In this document: positions 49,013 to 60,479 of the stretch, one piece after another
Position numbering within the stretch: position 1 is the stretch's first letter
How the letters are laid out: every line of letters begins with the position of its first letter
Source of the DNA: Panax quinquefolius
Lineage: Eukaryota; Streptophyta; Magnoliopsida; Apiales; Araliaceae
Assembly (NCBI GenBank): GCA_020205615.1
Contig: CM035170.1
Span: forward strand, 117,685,674 to 117,749,673
Length of the DNA stretch: 64,000 nt
Direction of reading: 5' to 3'
Program-made: the position numbers and the translations under genes
The notes under the pieces: generated by a model
Seen by the model: only the letters and a program-made list of their open reading frames with translations
What the model was told of the DNA's origin: nothing
The model's database searches: none

Positions 49013-50100
49013 ATGTCTGAAAATGACATCGAGAATGTTGAGAATATGATGGAATGAGGCGATCGTTGATTCATTACATATCAATAATCGAGGATAATGT
49101 GCATCGGGAAGGCGACAATCCTCATGCAAACAACAACAACGACCAAATGATGAATGATCGAATGTTCGGAGGCTTTATGCAATTTATCTGCGGCAATGAG
49201 AGCGACTCTCATCCAAAGCGTGGGGTGGAAACACGGAAAACTCTCGGCGGTCACCATTAAACAATTCAAAGGAGCTGGGACCACCGGAGTTTAAGGGTGA
49301 GCCAAAACCACTTACGGCGGAAGCATGGATAAAGCAGATTACAAGATATTTGATGTCTTGGGATCTCCAGAGAGCAAAAGGTTCCCTTTTAACGCCTTTA
49401 TGTTATGTGGAGAGGCGGATTCTTGGTGGGAATCGGTAAAAGCGTACTCGACTTCTTTATCTTGAAGATATCTTGGGAGAAGTTCGGGAGTACATTCAAC
49501 GACAAATACATTCACGAAAGTATTCATGATGAAGGAGGTGGAATTTATCAAGTTGGAACAAAACAATATGGCCGTGTCATGATCTGAAGCAAAATTTGCG
49601 GAGTTATCACGGTTTGCATCCCACTTGGTGGATAATGAAGAGAGAATGGGCGAATGTTTTTAAGAGGTTTGAAGCGGGAGATACATCAACATCTTATTTC
49701 TCATAAAGCGTGTTTGTATTTAGATGTTGTAAATAGGGCTCGATTAGTGGAAGCGATAATGAGTCAACCTGACTAAAAAGAAGCGGTAAGCAAAATTATA
49801 ATACCGGTGAGAGTAGTCATCGAGCGGTGACAAAGCGTGGAGGAATCAACGGGCGGATATGGTAACCACGGTGGTAATCGGGCCAAAACAATAAGAATGG
49901 ACATTTCAAGAAGCGGAGATTCAATGATGGTGGAAAGGCGTCGGCACCGGCACCCGTTGTTAAGGAAGGAGAAAGACCACCTATCATATGCTTGAATGCG
50001 GAGGAGAGGACACATCGATCAAAGCTGCGTCATGTGCAGTCAAAGCATGTTATAATTGTGGAAGAGAAGGTCACTTAGCTCGATTTTGTCGTTCATAGAA
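49013..50100 (+). pseudogene. B1 gag with CCHC knuckle
   Basis: Gag opens near ATGTCTGAAAATGACATCG. Motifs in shifting frames: AWIKQITRYLMSWD near 49324-49365, FNDKYIHESI near 49497-49526, ASHLVDNEER near 49618-49647, and two zinc knuckles. The second one, CYNCGREGHLARFC at 50048-50089, is intact. The first (near 49985-50035) is damaged. Confidence 0.82.
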
Positions 50101-50199
50101 GACAAATTCAGCTAGGATGGAAGCACCAAAAGGCCGTCCCGAGAAAATTCAAAAGCCAGGTAGTCTGAGGAGGCGTTTGTTGTGACCTCCCAAAGAACA

Positions 50200-50580
50200 A
50201 GGAATCCGAATGAGGTCATCATCAGAGTAAGCTTATCATAAACTCTAATGAAGTCTATACTTTATTTGATCTGGGTTCTACCCATTCTTTTATTTCTCTA
50301 CTTGCGCTCATCGATTAAATTTGACTCAGGAGAAATTAGACTTTGACTTATCTGTGGAAACTTCGTTTGGGAGAAACCTTCATTACATCCCTTTGTTTAT
50401 AAGTCTTGTTTGGTTCAAATCGGTACCCTCACATTACACAATCGATCTTATTTCATTAAAAATACTTGTATTTGGCGTGATTTTAGGGATTGATTGGTTA
50501 ACTACTTATCATACAAAAATTGATTGTTTTCGTAAGGTTGTTAGCTTTCATATTCCTAATAACCTATTATCTTGAATTCA
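50200..50580 (+). pseudogene. B1 protease
   Basis: EVYTLFDLGSTHSFIS near 50252-50299 is the active-site region; the expected D-[ST/P]-G reads D-L-G. The end of the domain is the open piece 50321-50575 with LKILVFGVILGIDWL. It would process the polyprotein. Confidence 0.78.
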
Positions 50581-50869
50581 AACGACCAAACCATTAAAAT
50601 CAATCACGGTCATCTCAAGCCATAAAAGCTATTCGTTTATTGAAAAAGCGGATGTCAAGCTTTCTTAGCTCATATCATGATTTAAACAAAAATACGTCGG
50701 TTTTGAGCGATATTCCTATTGTTAATAAATTTCTGGCGTATTCCCAGAAGAACTTCTGGCCTACCCCAAGCGTGAAATTGAATTTTGTATCGACCTTGAA
50801 CCCGATACAAAACCTATTTCAAAGCCCCATATCGAATGGCTCTATTGAACTTCGGAGTTAAAGACCCAA

Positions 50870-51600
50870 GCTGAGGAATTGTTAGACATTGGCTTTATTA
50901 GTCTAGTACTTCTCCTTGGGGTGCTCTGTTACATTTCGTGAAGAAGAAAGATGGGAGTATGCGACTTTGTATTGATTATCGGGAGTTGAATCATGTCACC
51001 ATCAAAAATAGGTATCCATTGCCGCGTATTGATGACTGTTTGACCCGATTTGCAAGGAGCCAAATTCTTTTCAAAGATTGATCTTCGTTAGGATATCACC
51101 CGATTGAAGATTAGAGCCGTGACATTCCAAAGGCGGCTTTCGGAACTTCGATGCGGGCATTATGAATTCTAGTCGTGTCCTTTGGATTGACTAATGCTCT
51201 CTTTGCCTTCATGGATATGATGAGCCAAAGTATTCAAGGAATATTTAGATCACTTTGTGGTCGTCTTTATTGATGACATCCTTATTTATTCCAAAAGCCG
51301 TGAAGATCATGAAAGCAACACTTGAGGTGACACTCAAAAGCCGTGAATATAAGCTTTATGCCAAGTTGAAGAAATGCGAGTTACGGCTTGAAAGTAGCAT
51401 TCCTTGGGCACGTGGTATCAAGTCGTGGAATATCCATTGACCCAGCCAAAGATTGAAGCTATTCAAAATTTGGGAACAACCTAAATCGATGGAAAAGTCG
51501 TAGCTTTCTCGGTTTAAATTTGGTTATTATCGGAGATTCGTGGAAGGATTTTCTCGAATCGCTACTCCATTATTTCGGTGACTCGAAAAGATACAAAGTT
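50870..51600 (+). pseudogene. B1 reverse transcriptase
   Basis: [16 protein letters not shown], then [27 protein letters not shown] near 50968-51030 and the catalytic [16 protein letters not shown] near 51251-51297. The KIDLRSGYH stretch near 51077-51105 is altered by indels. The domain ends with [11 protein letters not shown] near 51520-51555. Confidence 0.87.
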
Positions 51601-51639
51601 CGGTTGGAGCGAAGAATGTGAGAAGAGTTTTCAAGAACT

Positions 51640-52035
51640 CGAGAGGAGACTTATTTATTTTGTTACGACAATACCATCGGCTCGGAGGATTTGTCATCTC
51701 TGGTGATGCTTGAGCAAAGGGTTGGGATGTGTTCTTATGCAACATGGAAAAGTTATAGCTTTATGCCTCGCGACAACTCAAAGAATATGAGAGGAATTAT
51801 CCTACTCGTGATCTAGAGTTAGCATTGTTATCTTCACTTAAAATTTGGAGGCATTACTTGTATGGGGAGAAAGTGGAGATCTTACGGATCATAAAAGCCT
51901 CAAATATTTCTTCACTCAAAAGGAACTCAACATGCGACAACGACGTTGGCTTGAAGCTATTGAAAGATTATGATCATACCATCCAATACCATCTGGAAAA
52001 GCGAGCGTGGTAGGCGGCGCATTGAGTAGAAAATC
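51640..52035 (+). pseudogene. B1 RNase H
   Basis: Pieces include GGFVISGDA near 51680-51710, [16 protein letters not shown] at 51837-51885, [19 protein letters not shown] sequence near 51910-51955, and [10 protein letters not shown], a damaged I-Q-Y-H-P-G-K-A-N-V motif, at 51978-52010. Confidence 0.8.
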
Positions 52036-52259
52036 ATATGCAATCTGAGTGCGATATTTATCGTATGAGCCCATTTTGTGTGACTTGCAAAGGATGGAGA
52101 TAGAGTTAAAGACTCGAGGGGACGCGTGTGATGATAGCAAGCAGTATCGTGTAGAAGGCAGACTTTAATCGATAAAGTTAAAAGGCTGCTCAAGCTGACG
52201 GACACGGAGGTGATGCGTATATGAAGAAGAAAGTGCAAGAAGGTCTTATCTAGGAAGCA

Positions 52260-53080
52260 AGAATCGATGAAGAAGGAATACTTGAGTCAACTCCGGACTT
52301 TGTGTTCTAACGACCACGATTTAAAGTATAATATCATGATGGGGCGCACAACACACCATTTGCAATCCATCTGGGGAGTACCAAAATGTATCATGATATT
52401 CGTAAATACATTTTGGTGGAAGCAATATGAAGAGAGAGATATTTGTTTATCTCAAGGTGTCTAACTTGTCAGCGAGTTAAAGCGGAGCATCAAGTACCAA
52501 AAGGTCCATTGCAACCACTTGAAATTCGAGAATGGAAGTGGGAGCACATTACCATGGATTTCGTTACTGTCTTCTAAGGTTTCTCAAGGCATTGATGCGA
52601 TTTGGGTCATTGTTGATAGATTGACCAAGTACGCTCATTTCTTACCAAATCTGAAACTTATACACTTGAACGTCTTGCTCGTATGTACATAAGCGAGATT
52701 GTAAGGCGCATGGTATGCGGTATCCATAGTTTACGATCGAGACCCAAGATTCACTTCACGATTTTGGGTTAGTTTGCAAAAAGCTATATGAGCACAGACT
52801 TACGGTTTAGCTCGACATATCATCCTCAGACGGACGGACGATCGGAGAGGACTATTCAAACTCTTGAAGATCTATTAAGACTCTGTGTCCTTGATTTCAA
52901 GGGAGTTGGGACAAGTTCTTACCATTGGTGGAGTTTTCCTACAACATTGAGTTATCAAGCAAGTATTGGCATGGCTCCATTCGAGCGTTGTATGGAAGAA
53001 AGTGTCGATTCTCGGTATCTTTGGGATGAGTTGGGTGAAGCAACGTTGTTGGGGCCGGAGTTGAGATGCGTATGACTACG
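52260..53080 (+). pseudogene. B1 integrase
   Basis: [20 protein letters not shown] near 52451-52510 is the zinc-binding part. EHITMDF near 52543-52563 has the first catalytic Asp, YDRDPRFTSRFWVSLQKA near 52735-52788 the second region, and the open frame 52788-53075 has SSTYHPQTDGRSERTIQTLE with the third catalytic Glu. Frameshifts separate these pieces. Confidence 0.87.
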
Positions 53081-53328
53081 GAAAAGATTCAAACGATCAA
53101 ACAACGTATAAAAACCTCACAAAATCGATAAAAAGAGTTATCTTGATCTTCATCGAAAGGGCGTGGAATTCGATATAGGAGATCGTGTGTTGTTAAAAGT
53201 TGCTCCATGGAAAGGAGTTACAAGATTTTGAGAGAGAGGAAAACTTAATCCTCGATTCATCGGTCCATTTTAATCCTCGATCGAGTAGGAAGCGTAGGGC
53301 TATAGACTCGACTTTTTACTGCTTGAAA

Positions 53329-53625
53329 TATGTCTCGTGTTCATGCGTTTTTTCACATATCTATATTACGTAAATATATGAAAGACCCGAACCATATTAT
53401 TGAGTTAGAGCCGGACGAAATAGCGGAAGATTTGGCGTATGAAGAGGTTCTGTTCAAATTTTGGATAAAAAGGAACATATTCTACGCTCGAGGTTATACC
53501 TCAAGTCGAAGTTTTGTGGAGGAACCACGATGTTGGGGAAATGACTTGGGAGTTAGAATCGAAATGAAATCAAGGTATCCTTACCTCTTTGACATACCAG
53601 TCGCGTACCCTAATTTCGAGAGGTG
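53329..53625 (+). pseudogene. B1 chromodomain-like C-terminus
   Basis: The open piece 53330-53626 reads SRVHAFFHISILRKYMKDPN, then HIIELEPDEIAEDLAYEEV. After frame changes it gives KILDKKEHILRS-like and WRNHDVG, then ELESEMKSRYPYLFD. Typical of the Tekay/Del clade. Confidence 0.85.
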
Positions 53626-54264
53626 AAATTTCATAAGAAGGGAGGTTGTAAGACCCTCAAACTTTTATAAATAAAGATGAATTTTCTATAAATATTATTT
53701 TGAATATTATGGAATAAATTTGATATAATGTTATAGTTGTGGGTAATATTTATAAATTTTGCAAAGTATGCAAGTTGTTATAAAATATTCGTTTTGGTGG
53801 GGAATATTCTTTTTGTTAGGGAATATAAATACAATGGCTCAATCATTGGTGGACCCCTTAATGAATTATTATTTGATTGAGAAAGCGACAAAAATATTTT
53901 ATAAAAATAACGGCGGAGGTGTTACAGTTAAAAGCGTTGAACTACCCGGTGGTAAAGAAATGCGATGTCTGGCGTGGTTGCGTAGTAGCACACGGTATTG
54001 ATTATTAATCTTTACGTGAGAAGTCACTTTCAATTTATGCTCAATTATTCTACGATAATTCTTTGCATCATATCTCTTATATTATTGATTCAATTATTGT
54101 CGCAGTATCATACGTATAATATGTTATAGTATTAAATCAATAATTTGAGACGACAAGTTATAAATGATTAATAATTGTTGAAAGATTAAATATGTGTTAT
54201 GATTTGTGGTAAGTTTGATTATTTTATCGAGAATATTATATGTCATCATCTAAGAGTCTCTAAA

Positions 54265-54460
54265 TCGATAGTAATTACCTTTGTGAATAGTAATTACCTT
54301 CGCCGTCGATAGTATTTACCTTCGTCGATAGTAATTACCCTTGTGAATAGTATTTACCTTCGTTAATAGTAATTACCTTCGTCGATAGTAATTACCCTTG
54401 TGAATAGTATTTACCTTCGATCGATAGTATTTACCTTCGTTAATAGTAATTACCTTTCTT
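54265..54460 (+). repeat. Tandem ATAGTA-TTACC repeats in the B1 3' LTR
   Basis: About ten units of roughly 19 bp that alternate TCGATAGTAATTACC and GTGAATAGTATTTACC, just upstream of the TATA box. The same array is at 56633-56800. Confidence 0.9.
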
Positions 54461-54837
54461 GAGCGTCGAACCACTTGTCGTTTCACATTCTGGCGTCAAA
54501 CCACTTTTCTTTTCACATCATTAGTCGTCAAGCCCACTTGCTTTTTTTCACACGGCGGTCTTTAAGCTAGAAATCTTCTATAAATAGAGGCCTAGGGCTT
54601 CATTATTTTCACGAATTCATTCAAGCTATAGAGAGAAAAGTATAGAAAGAATAAGAGAAAGAAGAAGAGTATTTTGTTACTACTTCTTCTGCTTGCGATA
54701 TTCAATCTCCTACCAAAAGTAAGGGTGTTATTCTTTCTTATTCATGAAGAGAAGCTGTTGTTATTCCATTGCTTAATATTACATTGGAATAACTTTGTAT
54801 CTGTGGTTTACCTATACTTGGTGACATTCTTTATTAT

Positions 54838-55140
54838 TCATTTGGAACATCACATGCATGTGTTTTACAGGACTGGTTAAAATCTTTATTATTATTTTGT
54901 TGGAACATCACATGCATGTGTTTTTACCGGACTGGTTAAAATCTTTATTATTACTGTTGGAACATCACATGCGTGTTTTTTACAGGACCTAGTTCCGTCT
55001 TTATCATTCTGTTGGAATATCTATACGTGTGTTTTACAGGATGCTGGTTCCATCTTTATTATTCCGTTGGAACATCATCGGTGTGAATTTCACGACTGGT
55101 TTCGTTATTTATTATTACATTGGAATAACTTTGCATGTAT
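54838..55140 (+). repeat. Palindrome-bearing tandem array in the B1 3' LTR
   Basis: Five or so units of about 55 bp with GGAACATCACATGCATGTG and then TTTTACAGGACTGGTT. The perfect 12-bp palindrome CACATGCATGTG is at 54851-54862 and 54909-54920. It lies downstream of the TATA box. Confidence 0.88.
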
Positions 55141-55435
55141 GTGATCTATCGCGTGCGTGGTGATTTCTTTTGTTATTCCATTCTTTATTATACCCGGTTG
55201 GTTAAAACTTTGACTTCTATACTCCATGAAATTAGTGGAATATCCTTGATATTTGTGTTTCATCCAAAGATATCTTTTCATGAAAATATTCTTACGATCA
55301 TTCTTGAATTTTACTCTACAAAAGCGATGTCGTGTTGATAATTTGGGCGTTAATAATTCTGGATAAAATAATTCTTGAACTTGTTTTATTGAATTCTTAT
55401 ATCATTGTCATCATCCTCATGTTTATATTATGTTG

Positions 55436-55700
55436 AAAGTCATCGTGGCACATGTAGTGCATAGATGGACTTGGTATGATTATGACCGAGAGACTATTGA
55501 TTGTAATCATAATAGTAATATTACAAATGATGTGGTAAAAATCCTCGATGGCCGTAGTGCATTGATAGACGAGTTGTTGGCATGATCATGACCATTAATG
55601 AATACACAAATATTCTTGGCCGTAGTGCATGAATAATTGTGGTCGTGATACTAAAGAATATCCTTGGCCGTAGTAGTGCGGGGTGATTCGATGATGTGGA
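55436..55700 (+). repeat. Family B hairpin units
   Basis: Four units with a core like TGGCCGTAGTGC and different self-complementary arms: CATC/GATG (about 55441-55467), CTCG/CGAG (about 55542-55573), TATTC/GAATA (55611-55636) and GAAT/ATTC (about 55656-55689). Confidence 0.7.
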
Positions 55701-56632
55701 ATATTTATTAAAAGTGAGTATCCATATATATGATGATGAAAAACCTTTTAAAACCTAAAAGATAGTAGACTTTATTTTCTACTTGACTCTTTTAATGGAT
55801 CAGATATTCATTGCATGATTAAACCGATGTTATACATTGTATTTTATCGGTTTTAACATTGTTGAAGACTATTGATAATTTATTTTGCATTATCTTAGTC
55901 ATAATATTTCTTCTTGGGCTAGTTGAGCTCACCCTTTCTTTCCTTTATTCTCTTGAGGAAATGAGAATATAAATTGGGACGAGTCGGAAGCGAGTGATGG
56001 TTGTAAGACCCAAACTTTTATAAATAAAGATGAATTTTTCTATAAATATTATTTTTGAATATTATGGAATAAATTTGATATAATGTTATAGTTGTGGATA
56101 ATATTTATAAATTTTGCAAAGTATATGCAGTTGTTATAAAATATTCGTTTGGTCGGGAATATTCTTTTTGTTAGGGAATATTCATACTGATGGCTCAATC
56201 ATTGGTGGACCCCTAATGTAATTATTATTCGGATCGAGAAAGCGACAAAAATATTTTATAAAAATAACGGCGGAGGTGTTACCGTTAAAGCTGTTGAACT
56301 CCGGTGGTAAAGTACAAAGAATACGATGTCTGGCGTGGTTGCGTAGTACAGCGGTATTGATTATTGATGCTTACGTGAGAAGTCAATTCGCTTATGCTCA
56401 ATTATTGCTATGATAATTCTTTGCATCATATCTCTTATATTATTGATTCAATTATTGTCACAAGATCATACGTATAATATGTTATAGTATTAAATCAATA
56501 ATTGAGGCGACAAGTTATAAATGATTAATAATTGTTGAAAGATTAAATATGTGTTGATGAAAAAAAATGATGATTTGTGGTAAGTTTGATTATTTTATGG
56601 GGGCTCATATGTCATCATCTAAGAGTCTCTTC

Positions 56633-56800
56633 ATCGATAGTAATTACCCTTGTGAATAGTATTTACCTTCGTCATATAGTAATTACCCTTGTGAATAGTA
56701 TTTACCTTCGTCGATAGTAATTACCTTCGTCGATAGTAATTACCCTTGTGAATAGTATTTACCTTCGTCAATAGTATTTACCTTCGTTAATAGTAATTAC
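56633..56800 (+). repeat. ATAGTA-TTACC repeat array (second LTR)
   Basis: The same unit mixture as at 54265-54460, with a different number and order of the two unit types. Confidence 0.88.
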
Positions 56801-57111
56801 CTTTACTAGGCCGCCGAACCACTTGTCGTTTCACATTCAAAGTCCAAACGACCGTCGAAGCCACTTCGCTTTTCACACACGGCGTGTCTTAAGCTAGAAA
56901 TCTTCTATAAATAGAGGCCTAGGGCTTCATTATTTTCACTTAATTCATTCAAGTTTATATAGAGAGAAAGTATAAAGAGAATAAGAGAAAGAAGAAGAGT
57001 ATTTTGTTCTTTAACTTCTTTGCGAGTATTCAATCTCCTACCAAATATAAGGGTGTTATTCTTTCTTATTCATGTAAGAGAAGCTGTTGTTATTCCATTG
57101 CTTATTATTCT

Positions 57112-57500
57112 GTTGGAATAACTCGTATAATGTGGTTTACCCTATACTTGGTGACATTCTTCTATTATTCTATTGGAACATCACATGCGTGTGTTTTACA
57201 GGGACTGGTTCCGTCTTTATTATTATTTTGTTGGAACATCACATGCATGTGTTTTTTACAGGACCGGGTTAAAATCTTTATTATTACGTTGGAACATCAC
57301 ATGCATGTGTTTTTACAGGACTCGGTTAAAATCTTTATCATTACATTGGAATATCCTATCTCGTGTGTTTTACAGGGATCTGGTTCCATCTTTATTATTA
57401 GTTGGAACATCCCACATCGGTGTGAATTTCACACGACACGGTTCCGTTATTTATTATTACGTTGGAATAACACATGTCTGCTTGATCTATCGCATGTATG
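57112..57500 (+). repeat. Palindrome-bearing tandem array (second LTR)
   Basis: Six or seven units of about 55-60 bp; CACATGCATGTG is perfect at 57240-57251 and 57298-57309. The array creates two overlapping open frames of about 166 residues with repeated EHHMHVF- or WNITCMCF-like peptides, which are by-products of the repeat. Confidence 0.88.
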
Positions 57501-58568
57501 GTGATTTCTTTTGTTATTCCATTCTTTATTATACCCGGTTGGTTAAAACTTTGACTTCTATACTCCATGAAATTAGTGGAATATCCTTGATATTTGCGTT
57601 TCATCGAAGATCTTTTCATGAAAATATTCTTACGATCATTCTTGAATTTTACTCTACAAAACAAAGATCATGTTGATAATTTGGACGTTAATAATTCCCG
57701 GATAAAATAATTCTTGAACTTGTTTTATTGAATTCTTATATCATTGTCATCATCCTCGTGTTTATATTATGTTGAAAGTCATCCGTGGGTTTGTAGTGCA
57801 TAGATGGACTTGGTATGATTATGACCGAGAGACTATTCGGTGTAATCATGGTAGTAATGTTACAAATGATGTGGTAAAAATCCTTAGTGGTAGTAGTGCA
57901 TTGATGGATTTGTTGTTGGCATGATCATGACCATTAATGAATACAAAATATTCTTGGCCCGTAGTGCATGAATAATTGTGGTCGTGATCTTACTAAAGAA
58001 TATCCTCGTAGTGCGAGGGGTGATTCGATGATGTGGAATATTTATTAAAGTGAGTCTCAACTATAATGATGAAAAACCTTTTAAAACCTAAAAGATAGTA
58101 GACTTTATTTTCTACTTGACTCTTTTAATGGATTAGATATTCCGCCGCATTAAACCGGTTGTTCATTGTATTTTATCGGTTTAACATTGTTGAAGACTAT
58201 TGATAATTTATTACGCATTATCTTAGTCATAATATTTCTTCTTGGGCTAGTTGAGCTCACCCTTTCTTTTCACCGTTCTCTGTGAAATGAGAATATAATT
58301 TGGGACGAGTCGAGGGAAGCGAGTGATGGTCTCGAAGATAGCATTAGTAGTCCTCACTATTACGTGAAATAGTGTGATAATAATTGTAATGAGGACTCCT
58401 TTTTGAGTTTGTATAATATCTAGTAGGCGATATTTATATTTAAACTCACAGTTTATTATGTCGTATTATTACCACTTACGGTTATGTTAGTAAGTTGTAT
58501 TTAAATTCTGTACCATGTAAGTGGCGACCCAAGATGGGTGATGTATACCTAATTTTGGGGGCGTCACA

Positions 58569-59081
58569 TCTCAGCTATAACAGTGATGAAAAACCTTTTA
58601 AATCATAAAAGATAGTAGATTTTATTTTTTACTTGACTCTTTTAATGGATTGCTTGTTCCGCTGCAGTTAAACTTGATGTTTATTATATTTTATCAGTTT
58701 AACACTGTTGAAGGCTAATGATAATTTATTCTGCATTATCTTAGTCAAAATATTTCTTATTGGGCTAGTTGAGCTCACCCTTTCTTTCTTTGTTCTCTTC
58801 GAGGAAATGAGAACATATTTGGGACTTAGTCGGAGAAGCTGAGTAATTGTCCGGAGGATAGCATTAGTAGTCCCTCACTATTACGTGAAATAGTGTGATA
58901 ATAATTGTAATGAGGACTCCTTTTGAGTTTGTATAATATCTAGTAGATAATATTTGTATTCAAACTCACGATTTATGTCGTATTATACATGCGATGATTA
59001 TATTAGTAAGTTGTATTTAAATTACGTACCATATCGACTACCCGGGATGGGTGATGTATACCTAATTTTGGGGCGTCATAC
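58569..59081 (+). repeat. Last part of the B2 5' LTR
   Basis: Starts TCTCAGCTATAACAGTGATG, matching the LTR interior near 58050, and runs to TTTTGGGGCGTCATA beside the B2 primer site. It repeats the last about 510 bp of the LTR just to its left, so LTR ends are doubled here. Confidence 0.85.
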
Positions 59082-59249
59082 GGTTGGTATCATAGCTTAG
59101 GGATATGATCCTGGCTAAGATGTGAGAATAGTACTTAGGAGGGGGAGGCAGAATACCTTATTTAGTATGACCTACCTAAGTTTATGTTTATTTTATTGGT
59201 CGATCGAATATAGGGATAATTTGTTACATGTCAATTAACCTTTTGTTTT

Positions 59250-60385
59250 ATGGCGATGATTCGAAAATGACATCCGAGAATGTTGAGAATAGCAATGGAG
59301 CACAAAGCGATCGTTGATTCGCCACATATCAATAATCGAGGATAATGTGCATCAGAAGGCGACAATCCTCACGTAAACAACAACAACTTGACCAAATGAT
59401 GAATGATCAAATGTTAGGAGGCTTTATGCAATTTATGCAACAATGAAAGTAGAGCGACTCTGTCCAAAAGCGTGGGGTGGAAACACGAAAAACTCGAGGC
59501 GGTCATCATTAAACAATTCAAGGAGCTGGGACCACCGGAGTTTAAGGGGAGAGCAAAACCACTTCGGCGGAAGCATGGATAAAGCAGATTACCAAGATAT
59601 TTGATGTCTTGAGATGCTCAGGAGCAAAAGGTTCCTTTTCGGCCTTTATGTTTGGCGGCGGAGGACTTGGTGGGAATCGGTAGAAACGTACTCAACTTTC
59701 TTTGTCTTGAAGATATCTTGGGAGAAGTTAAGGAGAGTCATTCAACGACAAATACTTTCCGAAAGTATTAAGCCACACATAAGCGGTGGGGTTTATCAAG
59801 TTGGAACAAAATAATATGGCCAAGTATCGCATGTCTACGAGGCAAAATTTGCGCGGAGATATCACGATTTGCGTCCCCACTTGGTGGATAATGAAGAAAG
59901 AATGGCGCGAATGTTTTTAAGAGGTTTGAAGTCGGAGATACGTCAACATCTTATTTATCATAAAGCGTGTTTGTATTTAGATGTTGTAAATAGGGCTCGA
60001 TTAGTGGGAAGCGCGATAACGAGTCAGCCTTAACTAAAAGAAGCGGTAGATTGACAAAATTATAATACCCGTAGAGAGTAGTCGTGAGCGGTGACAACAA
60101 CAAGCGTGGAGGAATCAAGCGGGCGAGATATGGTAACCACTTGGTGGTAATCGTGGTCAAAACAATAAGAATGGACATTTCAAGAAAGCGGAGATTCAAC
60201 GGTGATGAAAAGGCGTCAAGACCAAAGACACCGTTGTTAAGGAAGGAGAAAGACCACCTATCATATGCTTCAAATGCGGAGAGAGGACACATCGATCAAA
60301 AGCTGCGTCATGCCAGTCAAAGCATGTTATAATTGTGGAAAGAAGGTCACTTAGCTCAATTTTTGTCGTTCAGAAGACAAATTAA
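59250..60385 (+). pseudogene. B2 gag
   Basis: It opens near ATGGCGATGATTCGAAAATG. AWIKQITKIFDVL at about 59573-59611 and the pieces HLVDNEERM, RGLKSEIRQHLIYHKACLYL and DVVNRARLV (about 59879-60005) follow B1. The zinc knuckle near 60325-60365 keeps CYNCG but its second half is shifted by one base. Confidence 0.8.
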
Positions 60386-60479
60386 ACTAGGATGGAGGCA
60401 CCAAAGGTAGTCCCGGAAAAGTCAAAGCCCAGAAGTAGTGTGAGGGAGGCGTTTGTTGTGACCTCCCGGAGAAGCAAGG

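Larger units (their letters stand above)
48841..53646 (+). mobile_element. Gypsy B1 internal region (Tekay/Del-like)
   Basis: A complete internal region between two family B LTRs: primer site TGGTATCGAGC at 48841-48851, gag, zinc knuckles, protease, RT, RNase H, integrase, chromodomain-like module and polypurine tract. All domains are present in order and at normal spacing (4.8 kb), but the reading frame changes often. The B2 internal region (59084-63935) is nearly the same sequence and the two can be used to check each other. Confidence 0.92.
53647..56001 (+). repeat. B1 3' LTR, truncated
   Basis: TGTAAGACCCTCAAACTTTT opens it. It carries the ATAGTA-TTACC repeats (54265-54460), the TATA box CTATAAATAGA near 54578-54588, the palindrome array (54838-55140) and the hairpin units (55436-55700). 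It stops at GAGTGATGGT, where another LTR starts; about 0.55 kb of its end are missing. Confidence 0.88.
56002..58568 (+). repeat. Full-length Gypsy family B LTR without attached internal region
   Basis: A complete LTR from TGTAAGACCCAAACTTTTAT to GGGGGCGTCACA, 2,567 bp, with all family B sub-repeats (56633-56800, 57112-57500, 57778-58035) and a TATA box CTATAAATAG at 56904-56913. The 5 bp on either side (ATGGT and TCTCA) do not match, so it is not a simple solo LTR with a target duplication. Confidence 0.85.

Noticed and set aside
51527..52238. Minus-strand open frames of 72-93 residues
   Set aside because: Antisense readings of the B1 RT and RNase H region, which has clear plus-strand motifs.
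57004..57676. Two overlapping open frames of about 166 residues with repeated Cys- and His-rich peptides
   Set aside because: They are created by the 55-60-bp tandem array in a Gypsy LTR. Units shift between frames and no homologous frame is kept in the sister LTR at 54838-55140.
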